Part shown: positions 1 to 9,838 of the stretch, piece by piece
Position numbering within the stretch: position 1 is the first letter of the stretch
Layout: every line of letters begins with the position of its first letter
Origin: Sulfopaludibacter sp035606355
Lineage (GTDB): Bacteria; Acidobacteriota; Terriglobia; Bryobacterales; Bryobacteraceae
DNA length: 64,000 nucleotides
Assembly (NCBI GenBank): GCA_035606355.1
Contig: DATNFO010000061.1
Location: 290,988-354,987, forward strand
Reading direction: 5' to 3'
Position numbers and translations under genes: made by a program
The notes under the pieces: model-generated
Database searches by the model: none
What the model was told of the DNA's origin: nothing
Seen by the model: only the letters and a program-made list of their open reading frames with translations

Positions 1-1889
1 TCCTGCAAAATGTCCACGCGCAACACCCGATGCCGGCCCGTGAACGCATCGATCTCGACTTCCGTTACCGCGGCTCCGTAGGCAAAGTAGTGGAACGGCT
101 TGCCCGTGGCAGTGACGGGGTCGAAATGAATTTCCGGAGTGCGGTAATAGCCTTGCGCAAAGAGCGGCACGCGCTGCCGGTACGCGGCCTCCGCGACCTG
201 CGCGAATGGGTAGCTCACTACCTGATCGCCATGAGCGAACACGCGGCCTCCGGCAAACCGCACCGCTTCCGGCGGGCATCCGAGCATGGCTCCGGCGACG
301 GGCGCCATGCGGGCGCGCAGTTGCTCGCACGCATCGAGCACGGCCGCGCCGTTGAGGTCCGTTCCGGAGGAAGCGGCGGTCGCCGAGGTGTTCGGCACTT
401 TGTCCGTACGCGCCGGCATGAGGCGGATCGCCGCGGTTGGAACTCCGAGCGCCTGTGCGGCAATGTGGCGGATCTTCGTGAACAGGCCCTGCCCCATTTC
501 GGTGCCGCCGTGATTCACCTGCACACTGCCGTCGCGATAGATAAGGACAAGGGCGCCTGCCTGATTGAAAAACGTGGCTGTGAAGGAGATGCCGAATTTC
601 ACGGGGGTAATGGCGAGTCCGCGACGGGTGTGCGGGTTCGCAGCGTTGAATGCGTCCACTTCGCGACGGCGGCGGTCGAAGCCGCTGGTGTTTTTGAGGC
701 GCGTCCAAATCCTGGAAATGCGCGCGGCGTCCTTCACCGGCTGACTGTAGGGAGTGGTATCGCCCTCCGAGTAAAAGTTGTGCTCGCGGACCGTCTCAGG
801 CGGCAGGTTCAGCGCCTCAGCCACGCGCGCGATGGCGTCCTCGATCACGAGCATGCCTTGCGGTCCGCCGAAGCCGCGGAACGCCGTCTGCGACGTTTTG
901 TGCGTGCGGCAGACATAGCCGGTGGCTTCCACGTTCGGCAGATGATACGCGTTATCGATGTGGAAGAGCGCGCGCCAGAGCACGGGCTCGGAGAGATCGA
1001 GCGACCAGCCGCCGTCCGAATGAAGGCGCGCGATGAAGGAGAGTATGCGGCCCGCGGAATCGTAGCCAACAGAGTAGCGCGCGTGAAAGGGATGACGCTT
1101 GCCGGTGAGCGCGATATCCAGGGCGCGCGTGAGCCGAACGCGAACCGGGCGGCGCGTTTTCCATGCGCCCAGCGCGGCGATGGCCGCCCACGGATTCGCC
1201 TGTACCTCCTTGCCGCCGAAAGCGCCGCCCATGCGAAGGCACTCCACGGTGACTCGATGCCGCGGAACAGCGAGCGCGCGCGCCACTACCTCCTGCGTTT
1301 CCGACGGGTGCTGCGTGGACGAGTGCACGGCGATGCCGCCGGATTCATCGAGCCACGCAATTGCCGATTGCGTCTCCAAGTAGAAATGCTCTTGTCCGCC
1401 GATCGCAAGGTCGCCTTCCAGGCGGTGCGGCGCGGAGGCTAGCGCGGCTTCGGGATCGCCGCGCCGGATGCGGTGCGGACCCGCATGAAATGCCTGCGCC
1501 GCGATGGCCTGCTGAATTGTGAGGATCGCCGGCAGGGGATTGTACTCCGGCCGTATGGCGGCCGCTCCCCGCTGCGCCGCGTCCAGGGTTTCAGCGAGCA
1601 CCCACGCTACCGGTTGCGAATGGTACAGCACCTCACAGGGGAAAAGCGGCTCGTCGTGCCGGTTGGCGCCGGAATCGTTCTGACCGGGAACATCGGCGGC
1701 AGTAAGCGTCGTAACCACGCCGGGAATCGACAGCGCGGGGCTCGCATCGAGCGACAAGACGGTAGCGCGGGCGTGCGGCGACAGCACCGGCCATGCGTGC
1801 AGCAGGGCGGGGAAGCGCGACTGCAGATCGTCTGTATAGAGCGCCTCGCCGGTGACATGTCCGCGAGCGGATTCGTGCGGCGTGCTCAT
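1..1889 (-). CDS. xdhB: xanthine dehydrogenase molybdopterin-binding subunit, 3' end outside window
   Basis: Large molybdopterin subunit of xanthine dehydrogenase, which oxidises hypoxanthine and xanthine to urate together with the FeS/FAD subunit encoded just upstream. I translated the reverse strand from the ATG at 1889: the frame stays open to position 1, giving about 629 of the usual ~780 residues. Visible motifs are SARGHVTGEALYTDD at the N-terminus, FRGFGGPQGM around 860-900, a molybdopterin segment reading ATAASSGTDLNG, and VEIDAFTGRHRVLRVDIL at the cut end. The C-terminal part carrying the catalytic glutamate lies beyond the window. The start ATG overlaps the stop of xdhA (ATGA), so the two are translationally coupled. 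Confidence 0.93.
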   Translation of the reverse strand, partial: MSTPHESARGHVTGEALYTDDLQSRFPALLHAWPVLSPHARATVLSLDASPALSIPGVVTTLTAADVPGQNDSGANRHDEPLFPCEVLYHSQPVAWVLAETLDAAQRGAAAIRPEYNPLPAILTIQQAIAAQAFHAGPHRIRRGDPEAALASAPHRLEGDLAIGGQEHFYLETQSAIAWLDESGGIAVHSSTQHPSETQEVVARALAVPRHRVTVECLRMGGAFGGKEVQANPWAAIAALGAWKTRRPVRVRLTRALDIALTGKRHPFHARYSVGYDSAGRILSFIARLHSDGGWSLDLSEPVLWRALFHIDNAYHLPNVEATGYVCRTHKTSQTAFRGFGGPQGMLVIEDAIARVAEALNLPPETVREHNFYSEGDTTPYSQPVKDAARISRIWTRLKNTSGFDRRRREVDAFNAANPHTRRGLAITPVKFGISFTATFFNQAGALVLIYRDGSVQVNHGGTEMGQGLFTKIRHIAAQALGVPTAAIRLMPARTDKVPNTSATAASSGTDLNGAAVLDACEQLRARMAPVAGAMLGCPPEAVRFAGGRVFAHGDQVVSYPFAQVAEAAYRQRVPLFAQGYYRTPEIHFDPVTATGKPFHYFAYGAAVTEVEIDAFTGRHRVLRVDILQ

Positions 1890-3286
1890 CGGGCGTGCTC
1901 CCAATGGAATTTGGCGAGCAGCGATTGCGCCAGCGCGAGGCGATACCCGGCGCTTCCGCGATGGTCGCCGATGGGGTGCAAGGTTCGCGCGAGAACGTCT
2001 TGCGCGCGCTCCACGGCGGCTTCCGTGAGCCGGCTGCCCTCGAGAGCGGCTTCGGCTTCGCGTGCCCGGATGGGCGTTGCAGCCACTCCGCCGTATGCAA
2101 GCCGCGCACGCCGCACGATGCCGCGGTCATCGCGATCGAATGCGAACGCCGCCGCCAAGGTGCTGATGTCGTCCATGCGCCGTTTCGCGGCTTTGTAGAA
2201 CGCAGCCAGTGCGGGCATGGGTTTTGGAATGAGGATGGAGACGATCAGTTCGCCGGGCCGCACATCCGTTTCGCGGTACGCGTGGAAGAAGCTTTCGAGT
2301 GCGCACGTGCGTTCACCAGTCGCGGAGGCGATGCGCAGTTGAGCATCAAGAGCGAGCAGCAAAGGAGCGGAATCGCCGATCGGAGACGCGGTGGCGAGAT
2401 TGCCTCCGAGGGTCGCGCGATTGCGGATGAGCGGCGAGGCGAATTGCGGCAGCCATGACGCGGCGAGCGACGCGAAGGGCTCAGGTAGCGATGCGCGTTC
2501 GATTTCACCGAGTGAGAGACCGGCGCCGAGCTCAAGCGCGCCGGCCGTGTCGCGGAAAATGCGGAGTTCGGGGACGCATTCGAGAGAGACAAGATGCGCG
2601 AAGCGCCGGAACTTCAGATTCGATTCGACGGCAAGATCGGTTGCGCCCGCGATGGGCCGCGCATCGGGATCTTCGGCGAGAATTGCGAGGGCCGCGGGCA
2701 GCGATGAAGGTCGCGAGAAGTGCGGCGTCGAGAGGGCCGGCAACGCGGGCGCGGGCTGCGCGAGACGTTCGGCGAACGGACCGCCGGCTGGGCCGTCCAA
2801 AGCCAGTGCCGCATCGCGCAGCGGCCGGTATCCGGTGCAGCGGCACAGATTGCCGCCCATGGCATGCGGATCGCAGGCGCCGCCGCGACCGGGCCGGTGG
2901 TGTTCGGCGAACAGGCTCATCACGAAGCCGGGCGTGCAGTATCCGCACTGCGATCCGCCGCGTTCGGCGATCGCCTGCTGCACGGAGTCGAGCGAGCCGC
3001 CTGCGGCCAGCGCTTCCACCGTGTAAATTTCGTGGCCCGCCGCCATCGGGAGCAGCATCAGGCAACTGTTGACGGGAAGGTACGCGCTGCGGTCACCCTC
3101 CGGGCGCACCAGCACGACCGTGCACGCCCCGCACTCGCCTTCGGCGCAGCCTTCCTTGCTGCCGGTGAGCCCGTTTGCGCGCAAATAGTCGAGCAGCGTC
3201 GTGTGGTTGGGTGTTTCGGCGATGTGCGCGCGCCGGCCGTTGAGCGTGAACGAAATACCTTCGGTTTGAGCGGCGGCGGCTGGCAT
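1886..3286 (-). CDS. xdhA: xanthine dehydrogenase small subunit (2Fe-2S and FAD domains)
   Basis: Electron-transfer subunit of xanthine dehydrogenase, 466 aa. Order of domains: plant-type ferredoxin with EGCAEGECGACTV (Cys47, 52, 55), a second 2Fe-2S domain with QCGYCTPGFVMSLFA and GNLCRCTGYRPL, then an FAD domain from about residue 180 containing GGNLATASPIGDS. The open frame extends upstream to 4180, but that part is antisense to the NHL-repeat gene; the ATG at 3286 gives the family N-terminus directly before the ferredoxin fold. It overlaps xdhB by 4 bp, so the order xdhA-xdhB forms one operon. The fused FeS-FAD arrangement is that of bacterial XdhA rather than three-subunit enzymes. Confidence 0.93.
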   Translation of the reverse strand: MPAAAAQTEGISFTLNGRRAHIAETPNHTTLLDYLRANGLTGSKEGCAEGECGACTVVLVRPEGDRSAYLPVNSCLMLLPMAAGHEIYTVEALAAGGSLDSVQQAIAERGGSQCGYCTPGFVMSLFAEHHRPGRGGACDPHAMGGNLCRCTGYRPLRDAALALDGPAGGPFAERLAQPAPALPALSTPHFSRPSSLPAALAILAEDPDARPIAGATDLAVESNLKFRRFAHLVSLECVPELRIFRDTAGALELGAGLSLGEIERASLPEPFASLAASWLPQFASPLIRNRATLGGNLATASPIGDSAPLLLALDAQLRIASATGERTCALESFFHAYRETDVRPGELIVSILIPKPMPALAAFYKAAKRRMDDISTLAAAFAFDRDDRGIVRRARLAYGGVAATPIRAREAEAALEGSRLTEAAVERAQDVLARTLHPIGDHRGSAGYRLALAQSLLAKFHWEHAR

Positions 3287-3360
3287 GGGCGGGCCCACAG
3301 CGGGGTTTTCCTGAATTTTAGCAGAGGCGCGTAGTTGGCCCGATTGCCTGCCGCGCCCCT

Positions 3361-6132
3361 CTACTGCGGCGCGACCGCAATCGTCACTGTCGGCGCCGTG
3401 AAACTGCCCACCGTCATCGTCACCGGCACTTGAGCACCCGGCACGACCACCGGCAACTGCACCTGAAGCTGGAATGTGCCCGCAATCGCTCCCGGCACCG
3501 CCGCGGCCACCAGCACGCGGCCATGCTCCGTGCCCACCATGACTGAAACCGGCAGCACCGGCGTCGGCAGCGGATTCGTCACCGTTACTCCATCGACGCT
3601 CTGCGGCGTCGTCTGTCCGAGCCCCGTCGCGTATAGCGTGATCAGACTGCCCTGCGGCGCGGGATTTCCGGGGCTGTTGCGCGACCCGTCCTGGTTCGTC
3701 GCCACGGCCTGACCCGTGCCCGAGTAATCCGCAGTGAAGAGCGCGGGCGAGGCATCGGCCACGGGCACGCTGGTCTGCGCCGCCGCTTGCGACAGATATT
3801 GCACGCTCACCGCAGCCTTCGTTCCCGAGATGCCGAATGGAACGACGGCGGAAAGCTGCGCGTTTGAAGCGTAAATGATCGGGGCAGCGAGTCCGCCGAT
3901 GGTCACGGTCGTGTTCGTGGCGGAGAGCGCGAGTTGCGGCGGTCCGAGTCCGGCGCCTTCGATCACCACGATCTCGCCAGGCGAGATGGGGCCCGCGGTA
4001 TTGCTGGCGGCGTTCACAATCGCGCTGATGCCCGGAACCACCGGTGCGGATTGCAGCCGCCGGACGGCATTGTTGCCCGTATCCGCAATGTAGACGTTCC
4101 GGCCGGCATCGACAGCCATGCCCGACGGCGCGTTCAATTGCGCGGCTCCGGCCGGTCCGCCGTCGCCGGAATAGCAGCACGTGCCGGTGCCCGCCACCGT
4201 CACCAGAGTGCCGGAGGCCAGGAGTTCGATGACACGATTGTTTGCCGTGTCCGCGATGAACACGTTTCCCGCGTTGTCCGCAGCGAGCGCCGCCGGCGCA
4301 TTGAACTTCGCCGCGCCGGCGAGCGTCGAAATCGTGCCGGACGGCGAGACCATGCGGATGCGGTTGTTGCCCGTATCGGCGATGTACACGTTGCCGTTCG
4401 CATCGGCCGCGACTCCGGCCGGAGCATTGAGCTGCGCGCTGGCCGCAGGTCCGCCGTCTCCCGAGTAGCCCGGAGTGCCGGACCCGGCGAGCGTCGTGAT
4501 GGTGTTGTTATTGTCGATCTTGCGAATGCGATGATCCAGCGTGTCCGCGATGTAGAGGTTGCCGCGATTGTCTGCCGCAATCGCACCGGGCGCGTGTATG
4601 GACGCCACCGTGGCCCTTCCGCCATCGCCGAAAAAGCCTGCGTTGCCGTTGCCGCCGATCGTGTAAATCAGGCCTTCTCCCGTGATTACGCGGATGCGAT
4701 TGTTCTTCGTGTCGGAGACAAAAACCTGGCCCGAGTTATCCACCGCAACGCCGTGCGGTCCGTTCAATTGCGCTTGAGTGGCCGGCTTGCCGTCTCCTGA
4801 AAATCCGGCGATGCCATTGCCCGCGAGGGTGGTGATCTGGCCATTCGGCGCCAGCACGCGCACGCGATTGTTCAGCGCGTCGGCGATATAGATGTTGCCC
4901 GCATTATCGGCGGCCAGTCCGGCAGGCGCATTGAGCAGGGCCGCCGATGCCGCCCCGCCTTCACCGGAGAAACTCTCGATGCCGTTGCCCGCTGCCGTGG
5001 AAAAGATCCCTGAACTCGAAATCCGCCAGACCTTGAAATCGCCCGCCGCATGCCCGGATCCCGCGCCAATGGAGCCCTCCGTGAAGTAAACGGAGCCGGA
5101 AGGGTCCACGGCCACGCCCGTTGGGCCGTTCAATCGGATGCTCGCGGCAAGCTGCCCATCTTCCAGCGGCACTCCGTCTTGATTGCCGATCAGCGTGTTG
5201 ATGACGCCCTTCGTGTCTACTACCCGAATCGCGCTGTTGCCGTAATCGGCGATGTACAGGTTGCCCGCTGCATCCACGGCGACGCTCGTGGGGAAATCGA
5301 CGCTCGATTGTGTCGCCGGGCCGCCGTCGCCGGATGTCTTCACTACACCGGTGCCGCCGACGTTGTCTCCCGAATAGCTAGCGAGACCGTTGCCCGCCAC
5401 CGTAGTGATAATGCCGTTCCCCGCAATCTTGCGGATGCGGTTGTTTAACGTATCGGCGATGTAAACGTTGCCCGCGGTATCGGTGGCCACACCCTGCGGC
5501 ACATTGAGCAGGGCATTCACGGCGTCGGAGTTGTCGTTCGCGTATCCCGCGACGCCGGACCCGGCGATTGTCGTGATGACGCCGCCAGAGACTTTGCGGA
5601 TCGCACTGTTCCCGCTGTCGGCGATGTAGAGGTTGCCGTTCGCATCCAGAGCCAAAGCAGTCGGGGCGTTCAACTGGGCAGCTTGCGCCGGTCCGTTGTC
5701 ACCGGAGAATCCCGCCGTTCCCGTGCCTGCGACGGTTGTGATCGTGCCGGCAGCGGAAATCCGCCTGACCACGTTCGCCGAAATATCCGCTACGAACACG
5801 TTGCCCGCGGAGTCCACGGCGATACCGCTCGGGTAGGCGAGTTGCGCCGCGGTGGCGTTCCCGCCGTCGCCCGAATTCCCGGAGCGGCCATTGCCGGCGA
5901 TTCGCGTCAGCGTGCCCGAAGGCGCCACCTTAAAAACAGAGTGCAGGCCCGCGAAATATATGTTTCCAGAGGCATCGATTGTCACGCGCGGCGGGTCGCC
6001 GATCGATGTTTGGGCAGCGGTGGCGGATGAAGCCGGCGCAACACCTCCGGCCACTGTGGAGATGTTGTACTGCTGGGCAGAAGTGCAATGGAAGGCGAAC
6101 AACAGGGAAATACTGAGGACGTACCGATTCAC
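3361..6132 (-). CDS. secreted NHL-repeat beta-propeller protein with Soli_cterm-type tail
   Basis: A 923-aa exported protein of unknown function. A signal peptide (residues 1-19, ending TSA) is followed by about 12 NHL-type units of 50-60 residues, each with a variant of GNVYIADTxNNRIR followed by TITTVAGxGxxGFSGDGG. After about residue 690 the repeats give way to a domain beginning ISAIVNAASNTAG that matches my knowledge of the Solibacter C-terminal domain TIGR03437, abundant in this lineage. Two propellers of six blades would fit the repeat number (inference). Start is GTG at 6132, supported by GGAG nine bases upstream; no in-frame ATG lies before it. It is transcribed towards xdhA with 74 bp between, but functional linkage is unlikely. 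Confidence 0.9.
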   Translation of the reverse strand: MNRYVLSISLLFAFHCTSAQQYNISTVAGGVAPASSATAAQTSIGDPPRVTIDASGNIYFAGLHSVFKVAPSGTLTRIAGNGRSGNSGDGGNATAAQLAYPSGIAVDSAGNVFVADISANVVRRISAAGTITTVAGTGTAGFSGDNGPAQAAQLNAPTALALDANGNLYIADSGNSAIRKVSGGVITTIAGSGVAGYANDNSDAVNALLNVPQGVATDTAGNVYIADTLNNRIRKIAGNGIITTVAGNGLASYSGDNVGGTGVVKTSGDGGPATQSSVDFPTSVAVDAAGNLYIADYGNSAIRVVDTKGVINTLIGNQDGVPLEDGQLAASIRLNGPTGVAVDPSGSVYFTEGSIGAGSGHAAGDFKVWRISSSGIFSTAAGNGIESFSGEGGAASAALLNAPAGLAADNAGNIYIADALNNRVRVLAPNGQITTLAGNGIAGFSGDGKPATQAQLNGPHGVAVDNSGQVFVSDTKNNRIRVITGEGLIYTIGGNGNAGFFGDGGRATVASIHAPGAIAADNRGNLYIADTLDHRIRKIDNNNTITTLAGSGTPGYSGDGGPAASAQLNAPAGVAADANGNVYIADTGNNRIRMVSPSGTISTLAGAAKFNAPAALAADNAGNVFIADTANNRVIELLASGTLVTVAGTGTCCYSGDGGPAGAAQLNAPSGMAVDAGRNVYIADTGNNAVRRLQSAPVVPGISAIVNAASNTAGPISPGEIVVIEGAGLGPPQLALSATNTTVTIGGLAAPIIYASNAQLSAVVPFGISGTKAAVSVQYLSQAAAQTSVPVADASPALFTADYSGTGQAVATNQDGSRNSPGNPAPQGSLITLYATGLGQTTPQSVDGVTVTNPLPTPVLPVSVMVGTEHGRVLVAAAVPGAIAGTFQLQVQLPVVVPGAQVPVTMTVGSFTAPTVTIAVAPQ

Positions 6133-6213
6133 TATGGTTAACTCCGGGGCTCTTTGTGTTATAACACGCGAGCGGAATTTCGCCCGTGGAGTCTGTCGAT
6201 TTTAGCCCTTAAT

Positions 6214-6251
6214 GCGCGAGCCGGCAGGAAGGGCTTCCTGCCGGCTCGCGC
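6214..6251. repeat. perfect palindrome, 18-bp arms
   Basis: Left arm 6214-6231 and right arm 6234-6251 are exact reverse complements around a 2-base centre; the middle reads GGCAGGAAG/CTTCCTGCC. It sits 17 bp past the stop of the activase gene (reverse strand), so it may end that operon's transcript, but no T-run follows on the reverse strand. It resembles the AGGAA/TTCCT palindromes at 46180-46200 and 63293-63315. Confidence 0.75.
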
Positions 6252-6268
6252 ACGCGTAGCTTATCTGC

Positions 6269-9200
6269 TTAGTCGCCCGAGATCGTTTCGAATTCCGGCT
6301 TCGGCGCGGACGCCTGAAGCGCCCCGAGGGTCACGTGAATCTGCGGCATCGCTCCGGTCTCGAACACTTCGCTTTGCGAATCCAGTTTTTCGCGCAGCAT
6401 CTGGCGCCGCAGCCGGGCTTCGAACTCCCTGAGCTGCGCTTCGATGTCCTTCGATTTATCCTTATTGCGCACGATGTCTTCGCGGTAGCGCTTCAGGAAG
6501 TAGCCGATGGTCTCGACGCGAATCTTGATCGACCCCGTCGGCTTATTCTCGTCGATATCCTTGAAGCAGAAGTACGGCGTACCCGAGTGCTCCACGATTT
6601 CCTCGACCACCGTGTAGATGGGCGCATCGTGGCCGCACTTGAAGCTGGAAAGCTCCAGCGCCACCAGGCTCGGATGCCGCGCGACGTACTTCGCGGCCCA
6701 CACCTTACGGCTGGTGTTCTCGCTATAGGAATTCTTCCAGACGTCGGCGATGGACATCGGATGGTCGATCTCGCCGGACAGCACGTCGTCGCCGAACAGC
6801 CGCCACACGATATCGTCGTCGATCGGCAGGCAGTCTTCCGTGAACACCGGATAGCCGAGCTTCTGGAACTCCTCCAGGATTTCGTGGTTCACGCCGGGGT
6901 CGTTGTGATACGGACGGCCCAGCAGCACCACGCCGAGGCGGTCCTCGCGCTCGAGCTGCTCCAGAACTTCTCTAGCAGCGCCGCGCATCTGGTAATTGTT
7001 GAAGCTGTCCAGCGCGCGGAAGCCCTGCTCGACGGCGCGCTTGTTCTCTTCGGGCGTGAGGCCGAGGAGGTCCTTGAATTCCTCGAACATCTGCCGCTCG
7101 AACAGGTCGGGCTTGGAGATATTGACGAAGGTATCGAGGAAGCGGACGCCCTTCTCGGCGAAAAGGTCGCCCTCTTTGATGAACGCGGCCTTCACCGCTT
7201 CCGGCGTCGTGGCGACGGTCGGGCAGGAACGGCTTGCCTGTGTGCCGTGCAACTCGCTCGTCAGGCAGTCGATCATCGGGAAAAAGATGATATCGAGCGG
7301 CTTCTTCGCGTGCACTTTGTAGAGCAGATTATGCACGTGGGGAATGCCGAGTTTGGAGGGGAAGCACGGGTCGATGGCGCCGCGCTTTGCGCCTTCCTTG
7401 TACAGTTCTTCGCTGGTGTAATCGGAGTAGACGATGTTCTCCGCCTTAATACCGAGGCTGGCGAAGTAGCCCGTAAAGACGGGCGTCATCGAATACATAT
7501 TCAGCACGCGGGGCATGCCGATGCGCATCTCGGCGCGCTTCTTCAGCAGTTCCGCGCGCTTCTTCTGGGCCGCGGTGATCTGGAATTTCGGAGCGGGGTC
7601 GGCAACCAGCGGCACGTCAGGGACTCGGAAGACGCCCTTGGCCGCCATCTCCACGAAGTTCGGGTTGGCTTTCTTGATTTTGTCGAGATTGCCCTTGATG
7701 CCGCGCATCTCATCAATGTTTTCGACGGTGCCTTTTTCGCAAGTGGCGATGATGAGACGCTGCGCGCCGGCTTCGAGGGGAACCTTGGTCTTCGATGGCG
7801 GTTTGTAATCCGGATTGACGACGCTGGTCTTCACGTCGATGAACGTGCGCAGGCACTTGTTTTTGCAGAAGTAGCAGCGCGTCGATTCATTGCGCGTGGT
7901 CTTGTACTGAATGTCTGCGCAGGCATCCAGGCCGATGAATGTGCTCACGCGGCCGTTGTCCCACAGGCGTCCGGCCTCTAGCGCCGCGCCGATTGCGCCC
8001 GCTTCTCCGCAATGCTCATGCACAATCACTTCCGCGGGATGATCCTTGCCCTTGAAGCGCGATTCGATGAAGTCCACCTGCGCCTTCACGGCCGCCAGAT
8101 TGTATTGCGTGCCGCCCTGCAGCAGGAATCTCGTGCCGATCGCCGATAGATTGGGAATCTGCGAAACATAGAGCCAGATATTCTTTGGCAGCACGTTGCA
8201 CAGCCCCGCCATGATTTCTTCCGGCTTCCAACCCTGGCGCTGAAAATCCACGATGTCACTTTGCATGAACACCGCGCAGCCGTAGCCGAAGCTGGGGAAG
8301 CCCTTCGCGCCGAATGCCGTATCCGCGTACTGCTCAACGGGCACATTGAAGCCCTGCGCCGTCGATTGCAGGAAGTAGCCGTTCCCCGCCGAACACTGCG
8401 TATTCAGCTTGAAATCCTTCACACGGCCATTCTTGAGGATGATGATCTTGATGTCCTGGCCGCCGACATCGCAGATCACATCCACGTCGTCGTAGAAATG
8501 CAGGCCGGCTTCGGTGTGCGCGACCGTCTCGACCAGCGCTGCGTCCGCGCCTGCGACGTCCTTCAGAATGTCCTTCGCGTAACCGGTGGTGCCCACGCCA
8601 AGAATCTTCAACTCCGCGCCCTGATCCTTGATTTGCCGATCGAGCTTTTGCAGCACCTCGACGGTATCCTCAATCGGGTTGCCCTTGGAAAGCTGATACG
8701 TCTTAGCCAGAATGCGGCGCTTCTTGTCCTTCGAAATCAGTACGGCCTTTGTGGATGTGGAACCGCCGTCGATGCCGATGAAACCTTCCACCACTTCGCC
8801 CGGCTGGAAGGTTGTGGGCACGAACTTCTTGGCGCGGTATTTCTCCTTGAATGCCGCGAGTTCCGCATCGTCTTTGGCGAGTCCACCGCCGCCGCCGCGT
8901 TTGGCTTTCTCTTCCTCGCGGCCCACGTTGACATACCAGTCGAGCTTCTCGAAGCCGAGGTAAATGCCGACGTTATCGTCCTCGGTCTTACCAAATTCGA
9001 CGCTGCCGATGGCGGCGAAGTATTGCGCGTTATCCGGCGTCTTGATGAGGTCTTCCGGTGGAACGCCCTCGGGCAGAGGCGTATTGCGCTCTTCCCAGAT
9101 CTTCGGGATGTTGCTCTTCCAGCAGTCGCGCATGCCCTTGATGTAGCAGTTCGGGCCGCCCAGCAGCAGCACTACGGGCTGCAGTGTGTTGCCGCGCGTC

Positions 9201-9835
9201 AGCACCGAAAGGTTCTGCATCACGATGGCTTCGAACAATGACGCCATCAACTCATCGGGCGGAACTCCCATCTTCTGCAAGCCGTTGATGTCGGTTTCCG
9301 CGAACACGCCGCATTTTCCGGCGACGGGATGCAGCTTAACGCCCTTGTAGCCCATTTCGCAAAGCTGGTCCGCGGGAATGCGCAGCTTGGCGTTGATCTT
9401 ATCGATGACCGCGCCCGTGCCGCCGGCGCACTTATCGTTCATCGACGGAATCTTCTTCTTGCGGCCGGTCTCCGGATCTTTTTTGAAAATGATGATCTTG
9501 GCGTCCTGGCCGCCTAATTCGATCACCGAGCCGCATTCGGGATACAGCTTTTCCACCGCGAGCGAAACCGCATTCACTTCCTGCACGAACTTGGCGCCGA
9601 GGAACTTCGCCATGCCGTTGCCACCCGATCCCGTAATGAAGATGCGGGAGCGCTTGGCGTCGAAACTATCCACTTCAGTCTCAAAACGCTTCAGGAACTC
9701 AAGAACCTTCTCGGGCTGTTTCGTGTCGTGCCGCTGGTAATCCTGCCAGAGAATCTGGTCATTAGCGGCATCGATGACCACGGCTTTCACCGTGGTCGAG
9801 CCCACGTCCATTCCGATGAGGAAATTTTTTTCCAT
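6269..9835 (-). CDS. double acyl-CoA dehydratase activase (BcrAD/BadFG-HgdC type) fused to DUF2229-like region
   Basis: 1188-aa ATPase of the ASKHA fold. In known systems such activases use ATP hydrolysis to push an electron from a [4Fe-4S] cluster into a 2-hydroxyacyl-CoA dehydratase, benzoyl-CoA reductase or double-cubane protein. There are two activase domains in one chain: residues 1-300 (GMDVGSTTVKAVVID, cluster cysteines C136 in DKCAGGTG and C175 in GKCGVFAETD) and 350-650 (GIDGGSTSTKAVLIS, C481 in QCSAGNGYF and C520 in GCAVFMQSD). Because normal activases are homodimers bridged by one cluster, this chain may form its own dimer. Residues ~770-1188 look like DUF2229, with conserved cysteines in DPCFPSKLG, IDCLTSELHG and FKCGHDAP. 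It starts 3 bp after the stop of the dehydratase-like gene, so they form an operon. Confidence 0.9.
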   Translation of the reverse strand: MEKNFLIGMDVGSTTVKAVVIDAANDQILWQDYQRHDTKQPEKVLEFLKRFETEVDSFDAKRSRIFITGSGGNGMAKFLGAKFVQEVNAVSLAVEKLYPECGSVIELGGQDAKIIIFKKDPETGRKKKIPSMNDKCAGGTGAVIDKINAKLRIPADQLCEMGYKGVKLHPVAGKCGVFAETDINGLQKMGVPPDELMASLFEAIVMQNLSVLTRGNTLQPVVLLLGGPNCYIKGMRDCWKSNIPKIWEERNTPLPEGVPPEDLIKTPDNAQYFAAIGSVEFGKTEDDNVGIYLGFEKLDWYVNVGREEEKAKRGGGGGLAKDDAELAAFKEKYRAKKFVPTTFQPGEVVEGFIGIDGGSTSTKAVLISKDKKRRILAKTYQLSKGNPIEDTVEVLQKLDRQIKDQGAELKILGVGTTGYAKDILKDVAGADAALVETVAHTEAGLHFYDDVDVICDVGGQDIKIIILKNGRVKDFKLNTQCSAGNGYFLQSTAQGFNVPVEQYADTAFGAKGFPSFGYGCAVFMQSDIVDFQRQGWKPEEIMAGLCNVLPKNIWLYVSQIPNLSAIGTRFLLQGGTQYNLAAVKAQVDFIESRFKGKDHPAEVIVHEHCGEAGAIGAALEAGRLWDNGRVSTFIGLDACADIQYKTTRNESTRCYFCKNKCLRTFIDVKTSVVNPDYKPPSKTKVPLEAGAQRLIIATCEKGTVENIDEMRGIKGNLDKIKKANPNFVEMAAKGVFRVPDVPLVADPAPKFQITAAQKKRAELLKKRAEMRIGMPRVLNMYSMTPVFTGYFASLGIKAENIVYSDYTSEELYKEGAKRGAIDPCFPSKLGIPHVHNLLYKVHAKKPLDIIFFPMIDCLTSELHGTQASRSCPTVATTPEAVKAAFIKEGDLFAEKGVRFLDTFVNISKPDLFERQMFEEFKDLLGLTPEENKRAVEQGFRALDSFNNYQMRGAAREVLEQLEREDRLGVVLLGRPYHNDPGVNHEILEEFQKLGYPVFTEDCLPIDDDIVWRLFGDDVLSGEIDHPMSIADVWKNSYSENTSRKVWAAKYVARHPSLVALELSSFKCGHDAPIYTVVEEIVEHSGTPYFCFKDIDENKPTGSIKIRVETIGYFLKRYREDIVRNKDKSKDIEAQLREFEARLRRQMLREKLDSQSEVFETGAMPQIHVTLGALQASAPKPEFETISGD

Positions 9836-9838
9836 GGG

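Noticed and set aside
30..1442. 470-aa plus-strand open frame
   Set aside because: Arg/Ala/Gly-rich with no family motif; it is antisense to xdhB, which has clear motifs on the other strand.
3287..4180. N-terminal extension of the xdhA frame
   Set aside because: It runs antisense through the NHL-repeat gene and has low-complexity Arg/Gly composition; the ferredoxin start is at 3286.
6335..7981. 548-aa plus-strand frame
   Set aside because: Mirror of the activase gene; no recognisable domain and mirrored codon bias.
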